Shown one piece after another: positions 18,153 through 26,807 of a stretch of DNA of 64,000 nucleotides. The notes under the pieces are model-generated. The model ran no database searches. It was given only the letters and a program-made list of their open reading frames with translations, and was not told the DNA's origin. Numbering within the stretch: the first letter of the stretch is position 1; every line of letters begins with the position of its first letter. A program made the position numbers and the translations under genes. This DNA is from Thalassococcus arenae (GTDB lineage Bacteria > Pseudomonadota > Alphaproteobacteria > Rhodobacterales > Rhodobacteraceae): positions 62,001-126,000 of the forward strand of contig NZ_JAHRWL010000003.1 in the NCBI RefSeq assembly GCF_019104745.1, in the 5' to 3' direction.

Positions 18153-19430
18153 ATGAGACAGGACCTGATCGAGCAAGCGCGCGGCGTGCTCAGGCGCAAC
18201 GACCGCGGTGCCTATACCGTTCCGACGCACGGCCTCTACCCGTTCCAGTGGAACTGGGACTCGGCGCTGAGTGCGCTTGGCTTTTCGCATTTCGACGAGG
18301 CCCGAGCCTGGACCGAGATCGAGACGTTGTTCGCCCACCAATGGGCTGACGGCATGGTGCCGCACATCATCTTTCACCAGCAGGACGACGGCTATTTTCC
18401 GGGACCAGACGTCTGGGACACCGGTCGGCCGGTGCCGACCTCGGGGATCACGCAACCGGCCGTCGCGGGTTTTGCCATACGCCGGATCTTCGACCGTGCA
18501 GGCAACCGCACCCTCGCGGAACGCAAGGCCCGTGCACTGCTGCCGCGCGTTCATGCCTGGCATCAGTGGTTCTATCGCGACCGCGACCCGCAGGGCACGG
18601 GGTTGGTGGCGATCCTGCATCCCTGGGAATCCGGGCGCGACAATTCGGTCGATTGGGACGACGCGTTCGACCGCGTGCCCACCGACGGCGTCATGCCGTT
18701 CAGGCGCCGCGATACCGCGCATGCCAACCCGGCGCACCGACCGACGGACGAGCAATACAAGCGCTATATCTGGTTGGTGCAGCATTTCCGCAGCCTCGGC
18801 TGGGACAACGCGAAGCTGCACGATGCCTCGCCCTTCCGCATCGTCGATCCGGGTTTCAACGCGATCCTGATCCGGTCTTGCAGCGACCTGGCCGGCCTCG
18901 CCGAAAAGCTGGGCGAGATGGAAATCGCCGAACAGTCACGCGCCTTTGCCACGCGCGGCATCGCGGCGATGGACACTCTGTGGAACGGCAAGCTGGGCCA
19001 GTACGCGTGCCAGGACCGGGCGCTTGGCGCGCTGATCGACAGCCCGTCCATCGGCGGGCTGCTGGCGGCTTTCTGCGCCATTCCCGAACATCGCGCCCAA
19101 GCGATCGCCGAACGGATCGGGAAACTGGCCCAGAGCGCGCGGTTCCTGGTACCCAGCCACGATCCGGAGGCACCGGAATTCGACAGCCTGCGCTACTGGC
19201 GCGGCCCGGTGTGGCTGATCGTCAACTACATGATCGCCGACGGGTTGAAGAACGCCGGGCAACGGGCGATGTCCGAACGGATCTTTTCCGATTGTATCCG
19301 GCTGATCGAGGAAAGCGGCTTTGCCGAGTATTACGATCCGATCACGGCCGAAGGCTGCGGCGGCGGAGACTTTACCTGGACGGCGGCAATGGTGATAGAA
19401 ATCCTCAGCACGCAGAAGGCCCCGGCATGA
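18153..19430 (+). CDS. GH63-type glycosylglycerate hydrolase (mannosyl- or glucosylglycerate)
   Basis: A 425-residue cytoplasmic (alpha/alpha)6-barrel hydrolase with no signal peptide. The marker QWNWDSA lies at residues 32-38. Asp163 in WESGRDNS fits the catalytic acid of Thermus mannosylglycerate hydrolase, and Glu400 in TAEGCGGGDFTW, 25 residues from the end, fits the catalytic base of mycobacterial glucosylglycerate hydrolase (alignment from memory). Its length of 425 is close to both (about 413-446). These enzymes release glycerate plus mannose or glucose. The next gene encodes a D-lyxose/D-mannose isomerase, which favours mannosylglycerate. The start follows TGAGGAG. Confidence 0.82.
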   Translation: MRQDLIEQARGVLRRNDRGAYTVPTHGLYPFQWNWDSALSALGFSHFDEARAWTEIETLFAHQWADGMVPHIIFHQQDDGYFPGPDVWDTGRPVPTSGITQPAVAGFAIRRIFDRAGNRTLAERKARALLPRVHAWHQWFYRDRDPQGTGLVAILHPWESGRDNSVDWDDAFDRVPTDGVMPFRRRDTAHANPAHRPTDEQYKRYIWLVQHFRSLGWDNAKLHDASPFRIVDPGFNAILIRSCSDLAGLAEKLGEMEIAEQSRAFATRGIAAMDTLWNGKLGQYACQDRALGALIDSPSIGGLLAAFCAIPEHRAQAIAERIGKLAQSARFLVPSHDPEAPEFDSLRYWRGPVWLIVNYMIADGLKNAGQRAMSERIFSDCIRLIEESGFAEYYDPITAEGCGGGDFTWTAAMVIEILSTQKAPA

Positions 19431-20113
19431 AACGCTCGCGCATCAACGAAATCATGGCCGCCGCGGACGACATGATCCGCCGGTACGGCTTTACCCTTCC
19501 GCCTTTCGCGTATTGGACCCCCGACGAGTTCAAGGCGCGCAAGACCGACGCACGTCATGTGATCGACGCCCGCTGCGGATGGGACATCACCGACTACGGC
19601 GCGGGGCGTTTCGACGAGATGGGGCTTTTCCTGTTCACCTTGCGCAATGGCTTGCTGGCCGATCTCAGGCGCGGCGGCGGCATGTGCTATGCCGAAAAGC
19701 TGCTGATCTCGCGACGCGATCAGCTTAGTCCGATGCACACGCATGTCATCAAGGCCGAGGACATCATCAATCGTGGCGGCGCGACGCTGGTGGTCGAGCT
19801 GTTCGGCTCGGACGACGCAGGCGGTTTCGCCGAAGACCGCGGCGGCACGGTCTGGTTGGACGGCATCCGCCACGACTATGCGCCCGGTGAAAAGCTGCGA
19901 TTGGCTCCCGGTGAAAGCGTCACCTTGCGCCCCGGCGACTGGCACGCCTTCTGGGGCGATGGCGGCGACGTGCTGATCGGCGAAGTGTCGACCGTGAATG
20001 ACGACGAGACCGACAATGTTTTCCGCGAACCGATCGGCCGCTTCGCCGAGATCGAGGAAGACGTTGCGCCGACGCATCTGCTGGTCAGCGACTACCGGCA
20101 TCGGCTGGACTAG
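19427..20113 (+). CDS. D-lyxose ketol-isomerase / D-mannose isomerase (cupin)
   Basis: A 228-residue cupin of the D-lyxose isomerase family. His104, His106 and Glu111 (PMHTHVIKAED) plus His173 (PGDWHAFWG) match the metal ligands of the E. coli enzyme. Family knowledge: these manganese enzymes interconvert D-lyxose/D-xylulose and also D-mannose/D-fructose. It overlaps the GH63 gene by ATGA, so the isomerase probably acts on the sugar the hydrolase releases. Mannose to fructose would join central metabolism through a fructokinase that is not in this window. Confidence 0.88.
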   Translation: MKRSRINEIMAAADDMIRRYGFTLPPFAYWTPDEFKARKTDARHVIDARCGWDITDYGAGRFDEMGLFLFTLRNGLLADLRRGGGMCYAEKLLISRRDQLSPMHTHVIKAEDIINRGGATLVVELFGSDDAGGFAEDRGGTVWLDGIRHDYAPGEKLRLAPGESVTLRPGDWHAFWGDGGDVLIGEVSTVNDDETDNVFREPIGRFAEIEEDVAPTHLLVSDYRHRLD

Positions 20114-20316
20114 GGTGGTGTCGGCGGCCGCCTTCCCCAAAAGCCCGAAAAACGTCGCGCCACCCTCACGACGCCGGTTCGGCTATCCGCGGCCTGGCTA
20201 TGGAGGAACTATGGCGCCCGGAAATCGGTGACGGCGATCTGCCCGGCCAATGGCCCGCTGTTTTTCGACAAGGCGGCCCCGATCGGATGGGATGAGCGGC
20301 GCGCCATGTTGCCGTT

Positions 20317-21636
20317 TCAGAACTTCGATGCCCATCTCGGATGGTGCTCATCGACTATCAGCGGATGGGAATGCCGCCGTTGCCCCTGCAGATGGGGATG
20401 GTCCAGCGGCAGGTTGTCGTGCCTGTGCTCGACCGTTTCGGGATCCTGCCCGGGCCAAACCCGCAGCGACACGACCAAACCCGCCGACGCCAGACTTGCC
20501 AGAAGGATCAACGCCGCGACCGGGCCGAATTGCGTCATCAGCCACCCCGACAGCGGATAGGTCAGCAGCCAGCAGGCATGGCTGAGCGCGAATTGCGCTG
20601 CGAAAAGCGCGGGCCGGTCTGCGGCATGGGCCGAACGCCGCAGCAGGCGACCCGACGGTGTCAGAACGGCGGAATACCCCAGCCCGATCAGCACCCAGGC
20701 GGCCAACAAGACGGACCAGGCAGGGCCAAGCACGGCGATCCAGGTCGCAGAGCCAACCAGGGTCACGATCATCAGCGCCGCTCCGCCGATCATGACCGGC
20801 CGGTCCGGCAGGCGGTCCAGCAGTCGCGGCAACGCCAGTGCCGCCAACATCGACCCCGCCCCGAACGCGAACATCGTCCAGGCCAACGCGCTTTCAGGCA
20901 AACCCAGCACGCCGCGCACCAGAACGACGGAATTTACCAGCACCATCGCGCCCGCGGCGGCCGCGGCAAGGTTCAATGCCAGCAGGCCACGCAGACGCGG
21001 TGTGGCCAGGTAGATCCGGATGCCGCGCGTGGTGCGATCGTAGATGCCGCGATGCGTTGACGGAGCCGGGTTGGGCAGCAGTACCGAGACCACCAGCAGT
21101 GCCGAAGCGGCAAACCCCACCGCCGTGCCCAGGAACAAAACGTTATAGCTCATGACCGCCAGCAAAAGCGCGGCAAGTGTCGGGCTGACGATGTTTTCCA
21201 CATCATAGGCCAGGCGCGACAGCGAAAGCGCGCGGGTATAGCGCGCCTCATCCGTCAGGACATCGGGTATCGTGGCCTGGAACGTGGGCGTGAAGGCGGC
21301 GGAGGCCGATTGCAACACAAAGATCAGCCCGTAGACCTGCCAGATCTCGCTCACGAAAGGCAGGCAGACGGCAACGGCCGCACGGATCAGGTCAAGCGTC
21401 ACCAGCGAAGCGCGGCGCGGCAGCCTGTCCGCAAAGGCGCCCGCGATCGGCGCGATGCCGACATAAGCGACCATCTTGATGGCAAAGACCGTCCCCAGCA
21501 CCATCGCGGCGCGGTCGCCGGCCAGGTCGAAGGCCAGCAGACCAAGCGCCACGGTCGCAAGGCCGGTGCCCAGAAGGGCCACGATCTGGGCCAGGAACAG
21601 GTGGCGATAGGTGCGGTCGGCAAGGATCTCGATCAT
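20317..21636 (-). CDS. MFS transporter with histidine-rich C-terminal tail
   Basis: A 439-residue major facilitator of the MFS_3/EntS-like type with about 12 hydrophobic segments. An ADRLPRR motif between helices 2 and 3 (near residue 65) is the family signature. The last 35 residues are soluble and rich in histidine (EHRHD, DHPHLQGQRRHSH, DEHHPRW), which could bind a metal or act as a sensor. The ATG at 21636 is preferred; a TTG at 21675 in frame would add 13 residues. It follows the TRAP dctM gene by 72 bases on the same strand. An export substrate cannot be named. Confidence 0.8.
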   Translation of the reverse strand: MIEILADRTYRHLFLAQIVALLGTGLATVALGLLAFDLAGDRAAMVLGTVFAIKMVAYVGIAPIAGAFADRLPRRASLVTLDLIRAAVAVCLPFVSEIWQVYGLIFVLQSASAAFTPTFQATIPDVLTDEARYTRALSLSRLAYDVENIVSPTLAALLLAVMSYNVLFLGTAVGFAASALLVVSVLLPNPAPSTHRGIYDRTTRGIRIYLATPRLRGLLALNLAAAAAGAMVLVNSVVLVRGVLGLPESALAWTMFAFGAGSMLAALALPRLLDRLPDRPVMIGGAALMIVTLVGSATWIAVLGPAWSVLLAAWVLIGLGYSAVLTPSGRLLRRSAHAADRPALFAAQFALSHACWLLTYPLSGWLMTQFGPVAALILLASLASAGLVVSLRVWPGQDPETVEHRHDNLPLDHPHLQGQRRHSHPLIVDEHHPRWASKF

Positions 21637-21708
21637 GGTCAGACCGACGCTACCCTTCCAGAGCGACGTCAACAATACGGAGGGCTCAAGACATCGGTCA
21701 GATGCGCC

Positions 21709-22992
21709 TCAGGACCCGATCAGCGATGGCAAGGTCAGCGAGATCGCCGGGACGAACGTGATCAGCATCAGCGCCACGAGGATCGCGATGTAGAAGGGCC
21801 AGATCGTTCGCACGGCCTTTTCCATCGGGAGCTTGCCCACGGCGCAACCGACAAACAGGCATGACCCGACCGGCGGCGTACACAGCCCCAGGCCCAGATT
21901 GACCAGCAGGATCATTCCGAACTGGTACGGATCGACCCCGATGCTGGCCGCGACCGGCAGGAAGATCGGCGTGCAGATCAGGATCAGCGCCGCCATGTCC
22001 ATGATCATCCCCAGCACCAGCAGCACGAGGTTGATCAGCAGCAGGATCATGATCGGGTTGTCGGTCAACCCGGTCAGCAGGTCCACCGTCTTGTTGGGCA
22101 CCCGGTAGAAGGTCAGCATGTAGGCGAAGGCACCCGCACAGGCGATCAGGATCATCACCATCGCCGTGGTGCGCACGGCCGATACGACCGCAATGCGAAA
22201 CTTCTCGAGCGTGAGGCTGCGATAGACCAGCAGCGTGACGACGAAGGCATAGATCGCGCCGAACGCGCCGGACTCGGTCACGGTGAAGACCCCGGACAGC
22301 ACACCACCGACGATGATGACGGCCGTCATCAAGCCGGGGATCGCCCCGACAAAGCTGAGCGCCAGCGCGGTCAGGCCCGGGAATTTTTCGGCGCTGTATC
22401 CCCGTCGCACGGCAACCAGGTAGGCGGCGACGGCAAGGCAAAGGCACATCAGCACGCCCGGCACGACACCGGACAGGAACAGCTTGGAGATGGAAATCCC
22501 GCCGCCCGCGGCGATGGCGTAGATGATCATGTTGTGGCTGGGCGGAATGATGATGCCAGCGATCGACGACGTGACCGTGACGTTCACGGCATAGTCCGCG
22601 TCATAGCCCTTTTCCTTCATCACCGGCACGAGGATCGACCCCAACGCCGAGATGTCGGCCACCGCCGAACCCGAGATGCCGCCGAACAGCATCGACGAGA
22701 AGACGTTGACGATGCCCAGCCCGCCACGCACCGCGCCCACTGCGGCCGAAGCGAATTTCACCAGCCGCATGGCGATGCCGCCGTGGAACATCAACTCGCC
22801 CGCGAAGATGAAGAACGGGATGGCCATCAGCGAAAAGACGTTGATGCCCGAGATGATCCGCTGAAAGCCGATCATCAGCGGCAAGCCTTCATAGGCAAAG
22901 GCGGCGATGGCCGAGATGCCAAGCGCAAAAGCCACGGGTACGCCGATCACGACGCAGAGCGCGAACAGGCCAAGCAGAACGAGAAGCCCCAT
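21709..22992 (-). CDS. TRAP transporter large permease, DctM type
   Basis: A 427-residue inner-membrane channel subunit of a TRAP importer. About 12 hydrophobic segments include the conserved MAIPFFIFAGELM (near residues 56-68), GGISGSAVADISALGSILVPVM (near residues 103-124) and NLGLGLCTPPVG (near residues 370-381). The length is normal for DctM. It is the third gene of the dctP-dctQ-dctM set and starts 9 bases after dctQ. The shared operator upstream of dctP suggests a hexuronate or related sugar acid as substrate. Confidence 0.93.
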   Translation of the reverse strand: MGLLVLLGLFALCVVIGVPVAFALGISAIAAFAYEGLPLMIGFQRIISGINVFSLMAIPFFIFAGELMFHGGIAMRLVKFASAAVGAVRGGLGIVNVFSSMLFGGISGSAVADISALGSILVPVMKEKGYDADYAVNVTVTSSIAGIIIPPSHNMIIYAIAAGGGISISKLFLSGVVPGVLMCLCLAVAAYLVAVRRGYSAEKFPGLTALALSFVGAIPGLMTAVIIVGGVLSGVFTVTESGAFGAIYAFVVTLLVYRSLTLEKFRIAVVSAVRTTAMVMILIACAGAFAYMLTFYRVPNKTVDLLTGLTDNPIMILLLINLVLLVLGMIMDMAALILICTPIFLPVAASIGVDPYQFGMILLVNLGLGLCTPPVGSCLFVGCAVGKLPMEKAVRTIWPFYIAILVALMLITFVPAISLTLPSLIGS

Positions 22993-23001
22993 GATCGGTC
23001 C

Positions 23002-23532
23002 TTACTGGATGGTGTCGCTGCGCAGGTCGCGCCCCAGCGCCAACCGAACCAGATGCGCCAGAGAAAATACCAGGATAAGCCCACCGCCGACGGTCAGCGG
23101 CAGCGACCGCAGTCCTTCCGGCAGCTGAATGAGCGGGATTTGCGAATCCCATTTGAACACGGTCAGCCGCGCGCCGTAGATCAACATCAGCGCCCCGAAC
23201 CCGGCCATCGCAAGGTCCGTCACGATGACGAAAACCTTGCGCAGCCGGTCCGGCACCGCGCTGCGCAGCGCCGACACCGACAGGTGTGTGTGTTCATGCA
23301 CCCCCACGGCGGCACCCAGAAACGCGATGACCATGACCAGCAAAAGCGCGGCCTGTTCCACCCAGGTCGGCGTCGCGTTCAAGACGTAGCGGCCGAAAAC
23401 CAGCCAGCCGAATATCGCTGTCAGGACGACCATCGACACGCCGGTGATCAGCTTGCAAAGGCCCGCTATGCGGTCCAGCGCGGTATCCACCGGGGTCATG
23501 AAATCCGCGTGCGGTTTGGTGTCGTCCATCAT
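23002..23532 (-). CDS. TRAP transporter small permease, DctQ type
   Basis: A 176-residue four-helix membrane protein. Hydrophobic segments lie near residues 28-50, 62-82, 106-128 and 148-166, and the segment FGRYVLNATPTWVEQAALLLVMVI is diagnostic of DctQ. Two adjacent ATG codons (23532 and 23529) could start it; I use the first. A GC-rich hairpin separates it from dctP, and it is closely followed by dctM. Confidence 0.9.
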   Translation of the reverse strand: MMDDTKPHADFMTPVDTALDRIAGLCKLITGVSMVVLTAIFGWLVFGRYVLNATPTWVEQAALLLVMVIAFLGAAVGVHEHTHLSVSALRSAVPDRLRKVFVIVTDLAMAGFGALMLIYGARLTVFKWDSQIPLIQLPEGLRSLPLTVGGGLILVFSLAHLVRLALGRDLRSDTIQ

Positions 23533-23550
23533 GCGATCCTGAGCGAAGGG

Positions 23551-23575
23551 CCCCCGGCGGTGAAACCGCCGGGGG
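23551..23575 (-). promoter_or_regulatory. Intercistronic stem-loop between dctP and dctQ
   Basis: CCCCCGGCGG and CCGCCGGGGG pair perfectly over 10 bp around TGAAA, 12 bases past the dctP stop. No U-tract follows on the minus strand. It probably raises binding-protein expression over that of the permeases. Confidence 0.72.
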
Positions 23576-23587
23576 TGTCTGGCGATG

Positions 23588-24571
23588 TTATTCGGTCGCC
23601 TGGATCAGTTCGACCAACGGCCGAAGGTCGGGATTGGCGGCCAGGTACGCCTCGTAGACCGGGGCCATCGCGGCCTGGAACGGCGCCTTGTCGGCAATCT
23701 CGTTGGTCACCACGCCGGCCTTTTCGACCATCTCGCGGCTCGTCGCCTCGCGTTCGTTCCACAACTGCTGCTGCAGTGCGGCGGATTCCATCGCCGCCTC
23801 TTTCACCGCGGCCTTCATGTCGTCGGACAACGCGTTGTAGACATCGGCGTTGATGCAGACGCATTCGGGAATGATCAGGTGCTGGCTGAGCGAGTAGTAT
23901 CCCGCCACCTCGAAATGGCCGGTCGATTCATAGGACGGCCAGTTGTTTTCCGCCCCGTCCACGACACCGGTCTTCAGCGCCTGGTACACCTCGGCAAAGG
24001 CCATCGGCGACGGGTTCCCGCCCAGTTGCGCGATCATGCCCGAATAAAGATCGTTGTTCATGACCCGCACCTTCATGCCGGCCACGTCTTCGGGCGTGTT
24101 GATCGGCTTGGTGCCGTTGTAGAACGACCGCGCTCCGGCATCGTACCAGGCCAGCGGAACCAACCCCTTGGCGGCCATGCCTTCGGCGATCATCGCGCCG
24201 GCCTCGCCGTTCAGGACGCGGAACATGTGCGGCACGTCCTTGAAGATGAACGGCAGCGACACGACGTTGGCTTCGGCGGCGATAGGGCCGATCGGGCCAA
24301 GGTTGAAATTGCCGATCTCGAGCCCGCCAAGGCGAACCTGTTCGATGGCGTCCGGCTGGCTGCCCAGCGTGCCCCCGTGGAACATCTGCAGGGTGATTTC
24401 GCCGCCGGTCTTATCGGCAAGCAACTCGGCGAACTTGTCCATCGCGACGGTGTTCGGATAGCCCTCGACATGGATGTTCCAGCCACGCCATTCGGCTGCC
24501 GACGAAGCGCTGCCCAACATTGTCAGCGCAGCAACCGCGCCGATGAGAAATGCCTTGGATGTCTTGTACAT
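23588..24571 (-). CDS. TRAP transporter substrate-binding protein, DctP type
   Basis: A 327-residue periplasmic binding protein. The ATG at 24571 follows GGGAGGACCTC, and a signal peptide (MYKTSKAFLIGAVAALTMLG) is cleaved near SSAAEW. The DctP core includes GLEIGNFNLGPIG and a conserved arginine in GMKVRVMNND that usually clamps the carboxylate. TWNWPSYESTGHFEV-type sequence near residue 210 fits sugar-acid binders. It is divergent from a GntR regulator and a shared operator lies between them, so uronate or a related acid is the probable ligand. Confidence 0.9.
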   Translation of the reverse strand: MYKTSKAFLIGAVAALTMLGSASSAAEWRGWNIHVEGYPNTVAMDKFAELLADKTGGEITLQMFHGGTLGSQPDAIEQVRLGGLEIGNFNLGPIGPIAAEANVVSLPFIFKDVPHMFRVLNGEAGAMIAEGMAAKGLVPLAWYDAGARSFYNGTKPINTPEDVAGMKVRVMNNDLYSGMIAQLGGNPSPMAFAEVYQALKTGVVDGAENNWPSYESTGHFEVAGYYSLSQHLIIPECVCINADVYNALSDDMKAAVKEAAMESAALQQQLWNEREATSREMVEKAGVVTNEIADKAPFQAAMAPVYEAYLAANPDLRPLVELIQATE

Positions 24572-24705
24572 GAGGTCCTCCCTAGGATTTTGTTAACCAG
24601 GTCTTGCTCGGTCATGCCGCAACCCTGTTGACCAGGTTGTTCAGCGAACCGGTTCCGTGTGGCCGGGCCGACGACGTATGCGGCCTTGTCTTTCGCGAAG
24701 TGGAG

Positions 24706-24719
24706 ACTAGTATCCCAGT
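24706..24719. promoter_or_regulatory. GntR-type operator, site A (dctP and gntR divergent promoter)
   Basis: ACTAGTATCCCAGT differs by one base from the near-palindrome ACTAGTATACCAGT at 29191. It lies midway (about 135 bases) between the dctP and gntR starts. A TTGACA hexamer on the minus strand at 24722-24727 abuts it, so binding would block RNA polymerase on the dctP promoter. The core resembles the TGGTATACCA core known for UxuR/ExuR operators. Confidence 0.7.
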
Positions 24720-24855
24720 ATTGTCAAGTGCATTCGTTGCGGGTTGGCGACGTGCGGACTGTGTTCGTCACACACACCCGCGCCGCCAGAGTAGCACCGC
24801 CAACTTTCGCCGCTTGAGAAACCTGCTAGATACCGGCCTCAGGGAAAAGGAACCG

Positions 24856-25536
24856 ATGCAGAAAACAGCAATGCCCCTGGTCTCGAAAACCACCACCGAT
24901 ATGGTGTTCGACACGCTTTACGAAGAGATCGCGTCGCTCGATCTGCTGCCCGGCACGCGCATATCCGAAGCCGAAGTTGCGACGCGTCTCGGCGTATCGC
25001 GCCAGCCCGTGCGTGACGCCTTCAACCGATTGGGAAACCTCGATCTCTTGCTGATCCGTCCGCAGCGCGCGACCGAAGTACGCGGGTTTTCGATGCCCAA
25101 GATCGCGAACGCGCGCTTTATCCGGTTGGCGGTCGAGCTGGAAGTGGTGACGCGGGCCTGTTCGGTCTGGGACACCCGTCGCGCCGACACGCTCGAAGCC
25201 AATATCGCCCGGCAGGCCGAGGCAATCGAGGCCGGACAGATCGACGCCTTTCACGCTCAGGACTACGAGTTTCACCGGCTGATCTGCGCGCTGAGCGGCT
25301 ATCCCCTGGCCTTCGAAACCATCGAACAATGCAAGCGGTCGATCGACCGCCTGTGCGTGCTGAGCCTGAGCAAGGCGTATGAAGCTTCGGCGGTTCTGGA
25401 AGACCATCGCGAAATCGCCAGTGCGCTGGCCGGCCGAAGCGTCGACGCTGCGCGTGCGGTGGTCACGCGTCATCTGTCGCGGCTGGACGAAACGATCCGC
25501 GAAATCCACGAACGCCACGCCGAGTATTTCGAATAG
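24856..25536 (+). CDS. GntR/FCD-family regulator 1 (probable uronate regulon)
   Basis: A 226-residue regulator. The ATG at 24856 has AAAAGGAACC upstream; a longer frame from 24604 runs through the operator region and is rejected. The winged helix-turn-helix includes ISEAEVATRLGVSRQPVRDAF (near residues 36-56), and the FCD domain has candidate metal ligands in AQDYEFHRLICALSG and in EDHREIASAL. Its DNA-binding part is nearly the same as that of the regulator at 28287-28979 (both share SRQPVRDAF and LDLLLIRPQRATEVR). Inference: the two compete for, or share, the ACTAGTATACCAGT-type sites. Confidence 0.88.
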   Translation: MQKTAMPLVSKTTTDMVFDTLYEEIASLDLLPGTRISEAEVATRLGVSRQPVRDAFNRLGNLDLLLIRPQRATEVRGFSMPKIANARFIRLAVELEVVTRACSVWDTRRADTLEANIARQAEAIEAGQIDAFHAQDYEFHRLICALSGYPLAFETIEQCKRSIDRLCVLSLSKAYEASAVLEDHREIASALAGRSVDAARAVVTRHLSRLDETIREIHERHAEYFE

Positions 25537-25558
25537 GCAGCGCGGCGGCGCCACGGAT

Positions 25559-26785
25559 TCAGTAATTCCACATCGTGCCATCCGGCAGCCGCACCACCGG
25601 ATGGCTGCCCGGCTCATAGCTGTAGCGGGCGGCTTCGGTTTCGTCGAAATCAACCCCCAGGCCGGGGGCGTCGCTGACCAGGACCATGCCGTTTTCCATC
25701 CGGTGTTCCGAAGGAAACAGCGCGTCGCATTCCGGCGTGCCCAGCACGAGGTATTCCTGGATACCGAAATTCGGCGCCCAGGCGTTCAGATGTGCATGCG
25801 CTGCCATGCAGATCGGCGAATGGCTGGGCGCGCCGTGGAAACCGGTGCGCACATGGTGCAGGCCCGCCAGGTCGACGATCCGTTTCACCGGAGTGATCCC
25901 GCCGGCATAGGTCGCGGCGACCCGGATGAAATCGATCAGCTCGTCTTCGATCAACCTGTTGCAGTCCCAGATCGCGTTGAACACCTCGCCGATGGCGATG
26001 GGTGTCGTCGAATGCTGCCGGACAAGCCTCAGCGCGTCCTGATCTTCGGCCGGGGTCGGGTCTTCCATCCAAAACAGCCGCACCGGTTCGACCGCCTTGG
26101 CGAATTCCGCCGCCTCACGCGGCAGCAAGCGGTGATGCACGTCGTGCAGGATATGCAACCGAGGGCCGAACCGTGCCCGGATCTCGGCCAGCGCGTCGGG
26201 CATGAAACGCATGTAGCGGTCGGTTTCCCAGATTTCGAGCTTGGGCCGGATACCGGCGTAGTCGGTGATGTAATGCCGCCGGGCGCCCTTGTGTTCCGGC
26301 ACGGCATAGCTTGCGGATGGCATGCCGGGGATTCCGCACTGGACGCGAACGGCCTGGTAGCCCTGTTCGACATACCAGGCGATGCTGTCCATCAGATCGT
26401 CCAGATCCGCTCCGGTGGCGTGGGCGTAGACCATGGCGCCCTCGCGGCTCTTGCCGCCGAAAAGCTGGTACAACGGCAGTCCCGCCAGCTTGGCCTTGAT
26501 GTCCCACAGGGCCATGTCGATGGCACCCAGCGCCGCCATGGCGATCGGGCCACGCCGGAAATAGGCGCCGCGATAGAAGAACTGCCAGATGTCCTCGGAA
26601 TTGCGGGGATCCATCCCGATCAGGTTTGGGATCAGGTAGTCGCGCAGGTAGGCGGCGGGCAGCGTTTCGCGATTGTTCAGCGTCGCGTCGCCCAGTCCGT
26701 AGACGCCCGCATCCGTCAGGATCTTGAGCGTGACATAGTTCTTGCCGGGTCCGCCCACAAAGACGCGTGCGTCTGTGATCTGCAT
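25559..26785 (-). CDS. manD: Enolase-superfamily sugar-acid dehydratase, ManD/RspA-like
   Basis: A 408-residue enzyme starting MQITDARVFVGG (GGAGGATT upstream; the frame further up is rejected). It has the ManD layout: Arg147 and Tyr160 as the candidate base pair, Asp215, His217, Glu241 and Glu267 as metal and acid/base residues, and the C-terminus GTMWNY. ManD dehydrates D-mannonate to 2-keto-3-deoxygluconate, which fits UxuB at 51292 and KdgK at 37395. Oddity: the active-site loop reads HGAPSHSP at residues 317-324 where, as I recall, ManD enzymes have HGxTDLSP. The substrate may therefore differ. Confidence 0.78.
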   Translation of the reverse strand: MQITDARVFVGGPGKNYVTLKILTDAGVYGLGDATLNNRETLPAAYLRDYLIPNLIGMDPRNSEDIWQFFYRGAYFRRGPIAMAALGAIDMALWDIKAKLAGLPLYQLFGGKSREGAMVYAHATGADLDDLMDSIAWYVEQGYQAVRVQCGIPGMPSASYAVPEHKGARRHYITDYAGIRPKLEIWETDRYMRFMPDALAEIRARFGPRLHILHDVHHRLLPREAAEFAKAVEPVRLFWMEDPTPAEDQDALRLVRQHSTTPIAIGEVFNAIWDCNRLIEDELIDFIRVAATYAGGITPVKRIVDLAGLHHVRTGFHGAPSHSPICMAAHAHLNAWAPNFGIQEYLVLGTPECDALFPSEHRMENGMVLVSDAPGLGVDFDETEAARYSYEPGSHPVVRLPDGTMWNY

Positions 26786-26807
26786 GTCGAATCCTCCTTG
26801 GATCGGG

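Noticed and set aside
20114-20316. Possible small gene between the isomerase and MFS genes (for example a GTG frame from 20228)
   Set aside because: The frame runs antisense into the MFS gene, has no clear ribosome site and shows no family likeness; the gap is treated as noncoding.
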